The notes under the pieces are model-generated. The model was not told the origin of the DNA. It saw only the letters and a program-made list of their open reading frames with translations, and did no database searches. From CAZTBB01 sp964611755 (GTDB lineage: Bacteria; Pseudomonadota; Alphaproteobacteria; Micavibrionales; Micavibrionaceae): a stretch of DNA of 64,000 nt. Positions 1-9,109 of this stretch are shown in pieces. Numbering within the stretch: the stretch's first letter is position 1; each line of letters starts with the position of its first letter. The translations under genes and the position numbers were made by a program. The stretch spans positions 1-64,000 of the forward strand of contig CAZTBB010000006.1 of NCBI GenBank assembly GCA_964611755.1, written 5' to 3'.

Positions 1-485
1 TTTTCAATGCCATCAATATCCTGATCAAGATTAAGCCAGATAGTCTGGTATGGGTCAGAGGCCGCTTTTTTGAATTTGTGTGCCTTCATAATCGGATCCA
101 GATCAGAATTCAGAGGGAATTCAGGGATGAAGCGCCGTGATCGACCAAATCGGGCCGGAAATTCCTGATGTATTTTGCGTGTAAATGCCTTTATATTTTC
201 AAGCGTGGCATAGCCATCAAACCAGAGTGGGCCGCGGTCAATGGTAAAAGCATGGATCAAGCGTCCGAATAGACGGGCTTCCATGATCTGGACAAGCCCT
301 GCCGGTTTGTTATTAATCTGTATTTCCCCCCATAAAGGGCGTTGATTGAGCAGAGGAGCCATGCAAACAGCGTAATCATACGACTGTAGTAGATTGCTCC
401 GTGGTATAGTGCTGAAAAGGTTTTGCCACGCTTGAAGGGAGTGTTTGTTCCAGAGAATGTCACAATTTATGTAATCTTTAGTCAT
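1..485 (-). CDS. FemAB/GNAT-like acyltransferase, 3' end beyond window
   Basis: An open frame without a stop runs from an ATG at 485 to the left edge, giving about 161 residues of N-terminal sequence. The residues around 63-90 (GLVQIMEARLFGRLIHAF then IDRGPLWF) look like the first half of a FemAB / peptidoglycan-bridge or BioF2-like GNAT domain, in which an aminoacyl or acyl group is transferred to an amine. This is a family-level resemblance by eye; the substrate cannot be named and the C-terminal catalytic half is missing. The start codon is only 20 bases from that of the divergent gene at 506 and has no clear ribosome binding site. Confidence 0.55.
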   Translation of the reverse strand, partial: MTKDYINCDILWNKHSLQAWQNLFSTIPRSNLLQSYDYAVCMAPLLNQRPLWGEIQINNKPAGLVQIMEARLFGRLIHAFTIDRGPLWFDGYATLENIKAFTRKIHQEFPARFGRSRRFIPEFPLNSDLDPIMKAHKFKKAASDPYQTIWLNLDQDIDGIE

Positions 486-491
486 TTCACG

Positions 492-498
492 TATAATA
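492..498. promoter_or_regulatory. Shared -10 element of a divergent gene pair
   Basis: TATAAT occupies 492-497 on the plus strand and its overlapping complement reads TATTAT (498-493) on the minus strand. The ATG at 506 lies 8 bases after the plus hexamer and the ATG at 485 lies 7 bases after the minus hexamer. This is the spacing expected if transcription starts at or next to both start codons. No good -35 was identified for either direction. Confidence 0.4.
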
Positions 499-505
499 CT
501 AGGAC

Positions 506-1180
506 ATGCAAACAAAAAAAGTTAGAGACTTTGATGCGTTGTTGCCATGTTTTTTCGAGCATGGTGAAAACAGCTTTTCCTTTTTGGAGGATGAGCATGG
601 CTATAAACCGGTGCATGGTCTCGTCACGTATCAGGCTGGGCGGAAAATCATTACACCCTTCAAGGGGCAAGATTATGAAGTGCCCTTTTTTGCGTTGTTG
701 CGTTTTGAAAAAGCCATAAGTGCTATTGAAATTTCTTTTGGTGATTTGGATTATTATCTGGAACCCAGTATTTATCTTGATCTTTATGAGCGATTTTCGC
801 TCGGCGATCTGGCACAGGCCGCGATGCAGGATACGGCCGGTTTGGAAAATTCGTGTTTTTTAACAGAGCCGCGTGATTTGATAGGCGCGCTTGATGGTCT
901 TGGCCAAGCGTTGCGCAAGAATATGAATGTTTTTATTGAGCCGGATGTGAAAATTGTAGAGCGTGCAAAAAAAATGCGCACCAAACGATTGGAACAATCT
1001 ATTAAAGAGCAACACCGTCGTTATATTCAGATTATGAGCGAAAAGGCGGCCGAAGCTTTTGCCGATAAAGATTATAAGAGCGTTATTATGATCTTGCGGC
1101 CTTTGGGGGGGGATTTATATCCGGCGGATCGCAAGAAGTTAGAAATAGCGATGGAGCATTTTTTAGGCGGTGAGGCCTAA
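506..1180 (+). CDS. Hypothetical protein, 224 residues
   Basis: I do not recognise this protein. It is soluble, with no signal peptide or membrane segment. The N-terminal two thirds are mixed and aromatic-rich. The last 70 residues (from about 150) are strongly charged and helical, with the run RAKKMRTKRLEQSIKEQHRR, which would suit a coiled-coil or nucleic-acid-facing helix. It is divergent from the acyltransferase at 485 and co-directional with dapD, 89 bases downstream. The ATG at 506 lies just after a TATAAT box, so the message may be leaderless. Confidence 0.7.
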   Translation: MQTKKVRDFDALLPCFFEHGENSFSFLEDEHGYKPVHGLVTYQAGRKIITPFKGQDYEVPFFALLRFEKAISAIEISFGDLDYYLEPSIYLDLYERFSLGDLAQAAMQDTAGLENSCFLTEPRDLIGALDGLGQALRKNMNVFIEPDVKIVERAKKMRTKRLEQSIKEQHRRYIQIMSEKAAEAFADKDYKSVIMILRPLGGDLYPADRKKLEIAMEHFLGGEA

Positions 1181-1269
1181 AAGCCTTGATTTTCTCACCT
1201 GTCCGTGGTGAATTGCGCTGTACAGATAATAATTTTTTACAACTTTCACTTTTATATAAGGGGCACGAC

Positions 1270-2130
1270 ATGTCATTGGCAGCACAGCACGATGTTCAAT
1301 CATTGGAGCAAATCATCAATACCGCTTGGGATCAGCGCGATACGCTGAGCACCGACACAAAAGGTGAGGTGCGTGATGCGGTTGAAGAATCTTTGAATAT
1401 TCTTGATGCGGGGCAGGCACGCGTGGCCGAGAAGCTGGATGGCAATTGGCATGTGCATCAATGGCTGAAGAAGGCTGTGTTGCTCTCATTCAGGCTCAAT
1501 CCGATGGAGAAAATCTCCGGTGGCCCGCATGGATCATCATGGTGGGATAAGGTGCCGAGCAAGTTTAACGGCTGGGATGCGGCCGATTTTGAAAAGGCAG
1601 GCTTCCGCGCTGTGCCGAATTGTACTGTGCGCCGCTCGGCTTATGTTGCGCCGGGTGTTGTTTTGATGCCGTCTTTTGTAAATATCGGTGCCTATGTTGA
1701 TAGCGGTACGATGGTGGATACATGGGTGACCATCGGATCATGCGCGCAGATTGGGAAGGATTGCCACATTTCTGGAGGTGTTGGCATTGGTGGCGTGTTG
1801 GAGCCGCTTCAGGCCGGCCCTGTGATTATCGAGGATAATTGCTTTATCGGTGCACGCTCTGAAGTGGCGGAAGGCGTTATCGTGGAGGAGGGTGCCGTGC
1901 TTTCTATGGGTGTTTTCTTGGGTGCTTCCACAAAGATTATTGACCGTGAGAGTGGTGAAATCTTTATGGGCCGCGTGCCGGCCTATTCTGTCGTGGTTCC
2001 GGGCACGCTTCCGGGGAAGCCCCTTGCGGATGGAACACCCGGGCCAAATCTGGCTTGTGCAGTGATTGTGAAGCGCGTGGATGAAAAGACACGTTCAAAA
2101 ACATCGATCAATGATCTTTTAAGAGATTAA
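1270..2130 (+). CDS. dapD: 2,3,4,5-tetrahydropyridine-2,6-dicarboxylate N-succinyltransferase
   Basis: DapD transfers succinyl from succinyl-CoA to tetrahydrodipicolinate in the succinylase branch of diaminopimelate and lysine synthesis, feeding peptidoglycan precursors; it acts in the cytosol as a trimer. The 286-residue product matches the usual 270-285. It has an N-terminal helical domain followed by hexapeptide repeats of a left-handed beta-helix, and the family segment with GVGIGGVLEPLQ then FIGARSEV. I chose the ATG at 1270 because AAGGGG lies 6 bases upstream; a longer frame from 1186 adds 28 residues that do not look like the family. Confidence 0.95.
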   Translation: MSLAAQHDVQSLEQIINTAWDQRDTLSTDTKGEVRDAVEESLNILDAGQARVAEKLDGNWHVHQWLKKAVLLSFRLNPMEKISGGPHGSSWWDKVPSKFNGWDAADFEKAGFRAVPNCTVRRSAYVAPGVVLMPSFVNIGAYVDSGTMVDTWVTIGSCAQIGKDCHISGGVGIGGVLEPLQAGPVIIEDNCFIGARSEVAEGVIVEEGAVLSMGVFLGASTKIIDRESGEIFMGRVPAYSVVVPGTLPGKPLADGTPGPNLACAVIVKRVDEKTRSKTSINDLLRD

Positions 2131-2135
2131 TTTTC

Positions 2136-3359
2136 TTACGAATTTTCGTTCATAGCAACGCGCTCAAAATAGGTATCAATACCGGCTTTGAGGGAGATGG
2201 CAATTTTGCGTCTGTGATTGGGTTGATTGAGAAGATTGGCCTCTCTGCGGTTTGATAAAAATCCCGCCTCAACCAAGACTGAGGGGATATCCGGCGCCTT
2301 CAGAACGGCAAATCCTGCGTAGCGGTGAGGGTTTTCAAGGGTTTTTATGCCGCCATTGCTCAGGCGGTCAACCAAAGTGTTTGCAAAAAATTTGGACTGG
2401 TTCATTGTGTCGCGCATTGAGAGATTGAGCAAGATATTGGCGACATCATCATCTTCGATATTCAAATCGATACCGGCAATCAAATCAGCCTTGTTTTCAC
2501 GTGCCGCCAATCGTGCCGTTTGTGCATCGGATGATTTCTCCGACAGCGTATAAACAGAAGCACCGCTGACATTTGATCGTTTCAGGGAGTCCGCATGCAC
2601 CGATATAAATAAATCGGCTTCATGTTTGCGCGCAAAGGCGACTCGGTGGTGCAGTTTGATAAATATATCTTTTTCCCGTGTTAGCATGACGCGGTATTTT
2701 CCTGTCGCCTCTAGCTGTTTTTTTAATTCCTTGGATAAAGCCAGCGTAATGTTCTTTTCATAGATGCCATTTGCACCAATCGCACCCGGATCAACCCCAC
2801 CATGCCCCGGGTCTATAACTATGAGGGGTTTTTTGGTCTTTGTTTTGGGTTTGGTAAGGGGCGGCGCTGCGCCTGCATAGCGTGCTTCTTGTTGTGCAAT
2901 AGCCTGTTCAACATCCAGCGTGCCATGAATTTTGCTTTTTTCACTATTGTAAATGGCCTCCGATGTGAATGAATAATCAATCACCAGGCGGTTAGGGCGC
3001 TCGCCTTGTTGGGGCAATAAAAAGGCCGAGCGTATAACGGCGGGTCTTTCGAGATCAAAGACGACGCGGGAGATGCCGGGCTTAACATTTCCTTGCCTGA
3101 CATTGGTGATACCAAGGGGCGCAAGATCCGATAATCGTCCGGCTTTCCATTCAAAATCAGGCAAATCAATGACAAGACGAAAAGGGTCGCCCAGCATGAA
3201 GGCGCGGTAATCGGCAACGGTGCTCAGGTCGAGAACAATACGGTGTTTGTCCGGATGCGCCCCGAGCCTGACAGAATCCACACTAAAAGCCAGCGCAGCG
3301 CTGGCACTGAAGACAAAAATACAAAGGCTAAAGATTATGTGACATAAGACAATACGCAT
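2136..3359 (-). CDS. N-acetylmuramoyl-L-alanine amidase, AMIN plus Amidase_3
   Basis: This is an exported cell-wall hydrolase that cuts the lactyl-amide bond between MurNAc and the stem peptide. From the ATG at 3359 the protein begins with a signal peptide (hydrophobic core IIFSLCIFVFSASAALA), then an AMIN domain, then a zinc-dependent Amidase_3 domain. The domain shows DPGHGGVDPGA (first Zn ligand His), the Glu in YEKNI, LFISVHADS and the catalytic VLVEAGFLSN. A TTG at 3401 would add 14 residues before the signal peptide and has no ribosome site. It lies directly downstream of the sirtuin gene, probably in one transcript, and converges on dapD with 5 bases between stops. Confidence 0.9.
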   Translation of the reverse strand: MRIVLCHIIFSLCIFVFSASAALAFSVDSVRLGAHPDKHRIVLDLSTVADYRAFMLGDPFRLVIDLPDFEWKAGRLSDLAPLGITNVRQGNVKPGISRVVFDLERPAVIRSAFLLPQQGERPNRLVIDYSFTSEAIYNSEKSKIHGTLDVEQAIAQQEARYAGAAPPLTKPKTKTKKPLIVIDPGHGGVDPGAIGANGIYEKNITLALSKELKKQLEATGKYRVMLTREKDIFIKLHHRVAFARKHEADLFISVHADSLKRSNVSGASVYTLSEKSSDAQTARLAARENKADLIAGIDLNIEDDDVANILLNLSMRDTMNQSKFFANTLVDRLSNGGIKTLENPHRYAGFAVLKAPDIPSVLVEAGFLSNRREANLLNQPNHRRKIAISLKAGIDTYFERVAMNENS

Positions 3360-3403
3360 ATTGTATTTTATCCATGAAAGGGCCTTCAGTAAAAGGGGCA
3401 AAA

Positions 3404-4147
3404 TTATGAAAGTGCCAATAAATTATCAACCAGTTCAGGCACGGTTGATGTTGCGGGGCCATAAAAACCTTCATGAAAAGTACGAGCATTCAGGGAAGGC
3501 TCCAGATTAACTTCGGCGCATAGGGCCCCCGTATGCAAAGCCTGATTGACAAATCCGGCTGCCGGATAGACATTGCCGGATGTGCCTATGGATAGGAAAA
3601 GATCGCACTCTGAGAGCGTCTTATGGATGTCATCCATGAAATAAGGCATTTCCCCGAACCAGACAATGTCAGGGCGCAAACCGCCTTCGCGCCCGCAATC
3701 GGGGCAGAGGCTTTGCGTGTTTAGATCATCTTTCCATTCAATTTTCCGACCAAAGCCGTGTGAGCAATATTGGCAGAATACTTTAAGCACCTCACCATGC
3801 ATATGCATCACATCTTTGCTGCCGCCGCGTTCGTGCAAATCATCAATGTTTTGAGTAATTAATAAGAGGTCGCCCGCCCAGTTGTCTTGAAGTTTGGCCA
3901 GAGCTTTATGTGCCGCATTGGGTTGAATATCGGGGTCAAACAGCTTGGCGCGGCGCATATTGTAAAATTCATGCACCAGGGCCGGGTCACGTTTAAAGGC
4001 CTCGGGCGTGGCAACATCTTCGACACGGTGCCCTTCCCATAGGCCATCATCACCGCGAAATGTTGCCAAACCACTTTCGGCAGATATACCAGCGCCAGTT
4101 AGGATAACGATAGAATCATTGGGTTTGATTTGATTGAAAAAGCTCAT
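3404..4147 (-). CDS. cobB: NAD-dependent protein deacylase, Sir2/CobB
   Basis: Sirtuins remove acyl groups from lysines using NAD+, releasing nicotinamide and O-acyl-ADP-ribose. The 247-residue product has GAGISAESGLATFRG for NAD binding, TQNIDDLHERGG, the catalytic His in MHGEVLKV, two zinc-binding Cys pairs (CQYC and CPDC) and RPDIVWFGEMP. The stretch FYNMRR carries the Tyr-x-x-Arg pair that in class III sirtuins (SIRT5, CobB) binds the carboxylate of succinyl- or malonyl-lysine, so desuccinylase activity is likely. GGGAG lies about 10 bases before the ATG. It heads a two-gene unit with the amidase. Confidence 0.92.
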   Translation of the reverse strand: MSFFNQIKPNDSIVILTGAGISAESGLATFRGDDGLWEGHRVEDVATPEAFKRDPALVHEFYNMRRAKLFDPDIQPNAAHKALAKLQDNWAGDLLLITQNIDDLHERGGSKDVMHMHGEVLKVFCQYCSHGFGRKIEWKDDLNTQSLCPDCGREGGLRPDIVWFGEMPYFMDDIHKTLSECDLFLSIGTSGNVYPAAGFVNQALHTGALCAEVNLEPSLNARTFHEGFYGPATSTVPELVDNLLALS

Positions 4148-4498
4148 GTCTAGCAGCTCCCATTTCTACCTTTAGAATAAAGCAAAAAAACTTTCTTCAT
4201 ATAGTGTATCACTTTCTTATTGCTCAAAAAAAAAGAAGGGTGTAAGGTGCTCTTGTATTTAGTCTTTTGCGGGTTTAGCGCTTAAAGTGTTATTTTATAA
4301 AGGTTTCGCGATCTGCAAGGGCAAAATTTGGACTAACAATTTTTGCGCGGATGCGCCGCTGATTTTCTCTTCTTTTTGAGAGTTTTGAGGCAGGCAGCTC
4401 CCCGAAAGTAGATTTGCGTTTCTTGGCTTGATATCCCATCATTTCAGATTCGAAAATCCATCTCGAGGGCAGACTCCTTCCGCGAAATGGAGATAAAC
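4148..4498 (+). other. Intergenic region and long leader of rne
   Basis: These 351 bases separate the divergent cobB and rne genes. I see no convincing gene. The rne-proximal half contains short hairpins (for example GCG-GATG-CGC near 4347 and CTC/GAG around a T-rich loop near 4366-4380) and ends in the ribosome site GGAG at 4489. RNase E genes often carry long structured leaders through which the enzyme limits its own message; that role here is inferred. Confidence 0.4.
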
Positions 4499-7111
4499 AT
4501 GACTAAAAAAATGCTCATTGATGCAACCCACAGTGAAGAAACACGGGTTGCAATTATTGATGGAAACCGCCTTGAAGAATTTGATTATGAAAGCGCGTTT
4601 CGTAAACCTCTTAAAAGTAATATCTTTCTTGCCAAGGTCACACGTGTGGAGCCATCGCTTCAGGCGGCCTTCGTAAATTTCGGTGGCAATCGCCACGGGT
4701 TTTTACCGTTTTCTGAAATTCACCCAGATTATTTCCGTATACCGATTGCCGATCGTGAAGCACTGATTGCTGAGCAAGAAGCACTGGAGCGTGAGGCGGA
4801 GGAAGCCGAAGATGACGAAGACGATTCAGATGACACAGATCAGGATGCTGTAGAGAGTGCGGCGGACGATTCTGATCAGGATGATGCCGACGGCGCAGAT
4901 GAAGATTCAGATGATCTCGACGAAGAGGACACTGATGAAGAGGACACTGATGAAGATGGTGCTGATGAAGAGGGCACTGATGCGGATGATGAAGAGGCTT
5001 CAAATTCAGATAATGATGATACGGACAAGTCTGAAAGCGATGATGATAAAGATGATAACAAACGCCGGGGCCGGGGCCGCGGAAGAGGTGGGCGCGGAAG
5101 AGGCCGACGTGGTGGCCGCGGTCGCCGCTCAGCGCATCGTTCCCAACAAGTAGAGATACTTGGCGGTGAAGAATATGACGACGATAACGGAGCTGCCGAG
5201 AAGTTCCGTTTTAGCTTGCGCCGCAAATATAAAATTCAGGAAGTGATCAAGCGTGGCCAGATTATGCTGGTTCAGGTCAGCCGTGAAGAACGCGGTAATA
5301 AAGGCGCCGCCGTGAGCACATATCTCTCATTGCCTGGTCGTTACTGCGTATTGATGCCCAACAGCCCGCGTGGCGGCGGTGTCAGCCGCAAGATTGCCAA
5401 TTACAAAGACCGTGCCCGCATGCGCGACATGCTCCGCAGCTTTGATATCCCCAAAGGGATGTCTGTGATTGTCCGTACGGCCGGTATGTCTCGCACGAAA
5501 GCAGAGATTAAGCGCGATCTCGATTACCTTATGCGGCTTTGGGATAATATCCGAGAATTAACACTGGAATCCACAGCGCCAGCCCTGGTTTATGAAGAGG
5601 CTGACCTTATTAAGAAGGCTGTGCGTGATCTCTATACGCGTGATGTTGAAGAAATCGAAGTGGCCGGCCATGAGGCGCATAAAGCTGCTAAAGATTTTAT
5701 GAAACTCATGATTCCGTCTCATGCCAAGAAGGTAAAGGAATATAAAGAAGATGTTCCTTTGTTCCACAAATACCGCGTTGAAGAGCAAATTCGTGAGATT
5801 GGTGAGCCAACGGCCAAGCTGAAATCCGGCGGTTATCTGGTGATTAACCCCACAGAGGCTCTTGTCTCTATTGATGTGAACTCCGGGCGCGCCACAAAGG
5901 AACGCCATATCGAAGAAACCGCATTGAATACAAACCTCGAAGCGGCACAAGAAGTTGCGCGCCAGTTACGTTTACGTGATTTGGGCGGTCTGGTTGTGGT
6001 CGACTTTATTGATATGGAGGATCGTCGCAACAATGCCAAGGTGGAACGCAAGTTAAAAGAGGCCCTCTCATCGGATCGTGCCCGCATTCAAATTGGCCGC
6101 ATATCATCCTTCGGGTTGTTAGAAATGTCGCGCCAGCGCCTTAATCCATCTCTGACGGAGGCACAATTTGAAACCTGTCCAACCTGTCATGGGATTGGTA
6201 ATATTCGCACCCGCGATGCGGCATCCATTCTTGTCCTCAGAGCTATTGAAGAAGAGGGGATTCGTGGACGCGCTGCGCAGCTGATTGTGCATCTCTCTAA
6301 TGATGTTGCCTTATACCTCTTTAATCATAAACGCGAGCATCTTGCCGAGATCGAGGAGCGTTATGGATTAAAGGTAAAGGTTCGCGTAGATGCGGATATG
6401 GGTGCTGGATACCGTATTGAAGTCTCTAAGCCGGCTGATGATTATGTTGCTGACTCAGATAGCCAGCAAGATGATGATGATCAGCAAGGTGATCAGGACG
6501 GAAACAAATCAGAACGCGGTGGGCGTGGTCGCGGTGGCCGCGGGCGTAACCGCAATGATAACCGCAATGATAACCGCAGAGGCCGCGGGCGTAATAATAA
6601 GCGTTACGATTCTGATCAGGATCAGGACGAAGCTCAGGATAATTCTGAGGATGAAACTGCGGGTGATACATCTGTGCAAGAGGATCATTCCGATGACAAA
6701 CCGAAGAAACGCGGTAGCCGTGGTCGTGGTCGTAAGAAAACGGATGAGGGCCCGGATAACGTAGATAGTGCGCAGGATGATGCACAATCACATGAGGCTC
6801 CTTCTGATGATGCTGAGGGCGCAAAGGATGAAAAGCCTAAACGTCGTGGCCGTAAAAAGAAGGAAGAAGCCGGAGATGACGCGACTAAAGCTCCTGAAGC
6901 AAGCTCAGATGATGCCAAGGCAACAGAGGAGAAGCCTAAATCGCGTGGTCGTAAAAAAAAGACTGAGGATGCCAAGGTGATCGAAAAGCCGGCAAATGAC
7001 TCGGCGCAAGAGCCCAAAGAGCCAGAGAATAATCATGCCGAGCAGTTCGAAACGGTAAACGAAGCACCGAAAACCAAGAAAAAAGGCTGGTGGAACAAGC
7101 TGGTTGATTAA
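4499..7111 (+). CDS. rne: Ribonuclease E
   Basis: Essential endoribonuclease of mRNA decay and rRNA/tRNA processing and scaffold of the degradosome. The ATG at 4499 gives MTKKMLIDATH, the usual alphaproteobacterial start, with GGAG 6 bases upstream (an ATG at 4487 overlaps that site). An S1 domain begins near residue 35 and is split by a low-complexity insert at about 82-240: first Asp/Glu/Ser-rich (95-187), then Arg-Gly-rich (189-210). The DNase-I-like catalytic part keeps SIDVNSGRAT and VVVDFIDM, and the zinc-link CPTC follows. Residues from about 640 to 870 are disordered, alternating acidic and RG/KKK blocks. Large S1 inserts are typical of this class; this one is long. Confidence 0.96.
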   Translation: MTKKMLIDATHSEETRVAIIDGNRLEEFDYESAFRKPLKSNIFLAKVTRVEPSLQAAFVNFGGNRHGFLPFSEIHPDYFRIPIADREALIAEQEALEREAEEAEDDEDDSDDTDQDAVESAADDSDQDDADGADEDSDDLDEEDTDEEDTDEDGADEEGTDADDEEASNSDNDDTDKSESDDDKDDNKRRGRGRGRGGRGRGRRGGRGRRSAHRSQQVEILGGEEYDDDNGAAEKFRFSLRRKYKIQEVIKRGQIMLVQVSREERGNKGAAVSTYLSLPGRYCVLMPNSPRGGGVSRKIANYKDRARMRDMLRSFDIPKGMSVIVRTAGMSRTKAEIKRDLDYLMRLWDNIRELTLESTAPALVYEEADLIKKAVRDLYTRDVEEIEVAGHEAHKAAKDFMKLMIPSHAKKVKEYKEDVPLFHKYRVEEQIREIGEPTAKLKSGGYLVINPTEALVSIDVNSGRATKERHIEETALNTNLEAAQEVARQLRLRDLGGLVVVDFIDMEDRRNNAKVERKLKEALSSDRARIQIGRISSFGLLEMSRQRLNPSLTEAQFETCPTCHGIGNIRTRDAASILVLRAIEEEGIRGRAAQLIVHLSNDVALYLFNHKREHLAEIEERYGLKVKVRVDADMGAGYRIEVSKPADDYVADSDSQQDDDDQQGDQDGNKSERGGRGRGGRGRNRNDNRNDNRRGRGRNNKRYDSDQDQDEAQDNSEDETAGDTSVQEDHSDDKPKKRGSRGRGRKKTDEGPDNVDSAQDDAQSHEAPSDDAEGAKDEKPKRRGRKKKEEAGDDATKAPEASSDDAKATEEKPKSRGRKKKTEDAKVIEKPANDSAQEPKEPENNHAEQFETVNEAPKTKKKGWWNKLVD
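4919..4978 (+). repeat. In-frame 15-bp tandem repeat in rne
   Basis: Four adjacent copies of a 15-base unit (GATGAAGAGGACACT and variants) start at 4919, 4934, 4949 and 4964, coding DEEDT, DEEDT, DEDGA and DEEGT inside the acidic insert. A second short repeat, CGCAATGATAAC twice at 6551-6574, lies in the C-terminal RG region. Both keep frame and probably vary in length between strains by slippage. Confidence 0.85.
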
Positions 7112-7136
7112 GAGATTGATCCGCTTGCTGGTTGTG

Positions 7137-7889
7137 TTAACGCGCTTTCAGGACATGAAAGAAATGATAGGTTCCGGCCGGCGGGATGTTTGTCGCATTG
7201 CCTTCAAAACATCCGGTGGTGCGGCCGAATAAGACCTGATCGGTATCGGTAATCGATCTAAATTGGCCGGTTGTACCAAATTCTCCTGTGAAATGCCCTG
7301 CTGTATTGCTCCAGGCATGCCCCTGATCGGCAGGAATGCCTCCGGCCGGGGTGGCCAAATTCACCATAAAATTGATTTCTTCACAGAGCTCTTGTCGAAT
7401 GAATGGCAAGAACACAATCAAATCTATTTCTCGTGGCACGGCGCATAAGTCCGAGCCGACACGTCTTAGGCATGAATTACCGGCAAATAACCAATCACCA
7501 TAATAGGTCTGCGCGCTGTTGGCCGCATCAAGCCATACGGGGTTTACGTTTTTGTATACCATTCCGGCACCATCCGCGTGGAATATACGGCAATCATTGG
7601 ATGTGCAATTGGCGTTTGTGTAATCGGTTGTAGAGATATCATTCTCAAAGCTGATATCGCTCTCGGATATGCCGCGCAGTGTCATGTTTTGTACTGCTGC
7701 CTCAATGCTTTTGGCATAGCGCATGATTTCTCCGGCCTTGATGCGCGCCTGTTCGATATCACCTGCTTGATCAACGGAACTGCCCGATCGGCTTAGAACG
7801 GCTGTCAATAAGCCAAGCATTACAACGGCAATAAGAATAAACCAGAGGACGTTGCCATGTTCGGATGATCGATTTTGATGGTTTTGCAT
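7137..7889 (-). CDS. Pilin-like membrane-anchored protein
   Basis: From the ATG at 7889 (AGAGGGA 6-7 bases upstream) the product has 250 residues. A short polar N-terminus (about 13 residues ending HGN) precedes one long hydrophobic helix, LWFILIAVVMLGLLTAV, followed by an amphipathic helix and a Cys-containing, Gly/Asn-rich globular part. That layout resembles pseudopilins or type IV pilin-like proteins, but the canonical Gly-Phe-Thr-Leu-x-Glu cleavage motif is not present, so processing by a prepilin peptidase is uncertain. It stands alone, not among pilus genes. A longer frame from 7970 overlaps the aminotransferase and is less likely. Confidence 0.6.
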   Translation of the reverse strand: MQNHQNRSSEHGNVLWFILIAVVMLGLLTAVLSRSGSSVDQAGDIEQARIKAGEIMRYAKSIEAAVQNMTLRGISESDISFENDISTTDYTNANCTSNDCRIFHADGAGMVYKNVNPVWLDAANSAQTYYGDWLFAGNSCLRRVGSDLCAVPREIDLIVFLPFIRQELCEEINFMVNLATPAGGIPADQGHAWSNTAGHFTGEFGTTGQFRSITDTDQVLFGRTTGCFEGNATNIPPAGTYHFFHVLKAR

Positions 7890-7957
7890 GATGCGTCCCT
7901 CTCTCTGATTTGTCCCTCTTTTCATTTTATCAGAGTTTGACAGTGATTGAAAAAGCT

Positions 7958-9109
7958 TTAGGCGAGCCATTTTTGCAAACGCGTGCAGCCTTCCATCATA
8001 TCAGCCTCTGATCCGGCATAGGAAATGCGCATTGTTGTATGGCCTCGCGTAAGGTCAAAATCAGTCCCCGCCGTGCAGGCAACTTTGGCTTCGTCCAGCA
8101 TGCGGGCGCAGAATTGTTCACTATCATTGGTCAGGTTTGATATATCGGCGTAGAAATAAAATGCACCATTGGCAGCAGAGAGGTTCTCAATCCCGGCCTT
8201 GGGGAGTTCTCGAATAAGTAAATCCCGGTTTTTCTTATATTGGGCAACATAATCATTGAGCACATCCTGGCAATCAAACACACGATAGGCAACTTCCTGA
8301 GAAATGGTCGGTGGCGCTACAAACAGGCTTTCTGAGAGCTTTTTGGTGGCATCAATCATATTCTCGGGCACAACGAGCCAGCCAAGGCGCCAGCCTGTCA
8401 TGGCAAAATATTTCGAAAATGTGTTCAAAATAATAACATTATCGGAAAATTTCAGGGCTGTTTCTGCCTTCTCACCATAGGTGATGCCGTGATAGGCCTC
8501 ATCCGAAATGAGGCGCACGCCATTATTATCGCACCATTCGCAGATTTTTCTAAGCTCTGCGGCATCAATGATTTCTCCGGTGGGGTTAGCCGGGCTCTCA
8601 ATGATCAGGCCGTCTACATTTTTGCAATGCTCTTCCAAAAACGCGGCTGTGGGTTGGTAATTTGTGTCTTTTCCGACCTCCAGTTCAACAATATTCAGGC
8701 CACAGGCTTTCAGGATATTACGATAGGCGGGATAGGTAGGCGTTGTCAGTGCGATTGTATCGCCTGTCTCAAAGGAGGCTGAAAAAGCAATAATAAAGGC
8801 TGCAGATGATCCTGCTGTGATAACCACGCGTGAATAATCAATATCTTTGCCATATGTGTCACGGTAATGCACGGCAATGCGATCACGCAATAAAGCCATG
8901 CCCACAGCATCGGTATAGCCTTGCTTTGGATCCTTATCGATCATCTCTTTGGCATATTGCAGCGCCGCATCGGGCGCCCCAAAGCAGGGTTGTCCGGCCC
9001 CCATGCGCACTATGTTATCGCCTGCCGCTTCGCGCGCATTGACCTCCTTTAAAAGGTCCAAGGCACGGAATGAAAGGATGTCGGATCGGGATGATAATTT
9101 TAGCGGCAT
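7958..9109 (-). CDS. PLP-dependent class I/II aminotransferase
   Basis: A fold-type I aminotransferase of the aspartate/aromatic group, transferring amino groups between an amino acid and a 2-oxo acid. Visible are AGSSAAF for phosphate binding, the Asn-Pro-Thr-Gly of SPANPTGE, the Asp of SDEAYHG, the PLP lysine in NTFSKYFAMTGWRLGW, and a C-terminal Arg in TMRISYAG that binds the substrate carboxylate. The ATG at 9109 has AGGAAA upstream; a TTG-type extension to 9154 is unnecessary. Substrate is not determined by sequence alone. Confidence 0.88.
   Translation of the reverse strand: MPLKLSSRSDILSFRALDLLKEVNAREAAGDNIVRMGAGQPCFGAPDAALQYAKEMIDKDPKQGYTDAVGMALLRDRIAVHYRDTYGKDIDYSRVVITAGSSAAFIIAFSASFETGDTIALTTPTYPAYRNILKACGLNIVELEVGKDTNYQPTAAFLEEHCKNVDGLIIESPANPTGEIIDAAELRKICEWCDNNGVRLISDEAYHGITYGEKAETALKFSDNVIILNTFSKYFAMTGWRLGWLVVPENMIDATKKLSESLFVAPPTISQEVAYRVFDCQDVLNDYVAQYKKNRDLLIRELPKAGIENLSAANGAFYFYADISNLTNDSEQFCARMLDEAKVACTAGTDFDLTRGHTTMRISYAGSEADMMEGCTRLQKWLA

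Noticed and set aside
4919..4978. Direct repeats as a CRISPR array
   Set aside because: The 15-base units are adjacent without spacers and keep the rne reading frame.
4638..5003. 121-codon His/Pro/Gln-rich frame on the minus strand
   Set aside because: It is the antisense shadow of the GAT/GAA repeats in the acidic insert of rne.
6426..6824. 132-codon His-rich frame on the minus strand
   Set aside because: Antisense of the RG-rich C-terminal region of rne; no ribosome site.
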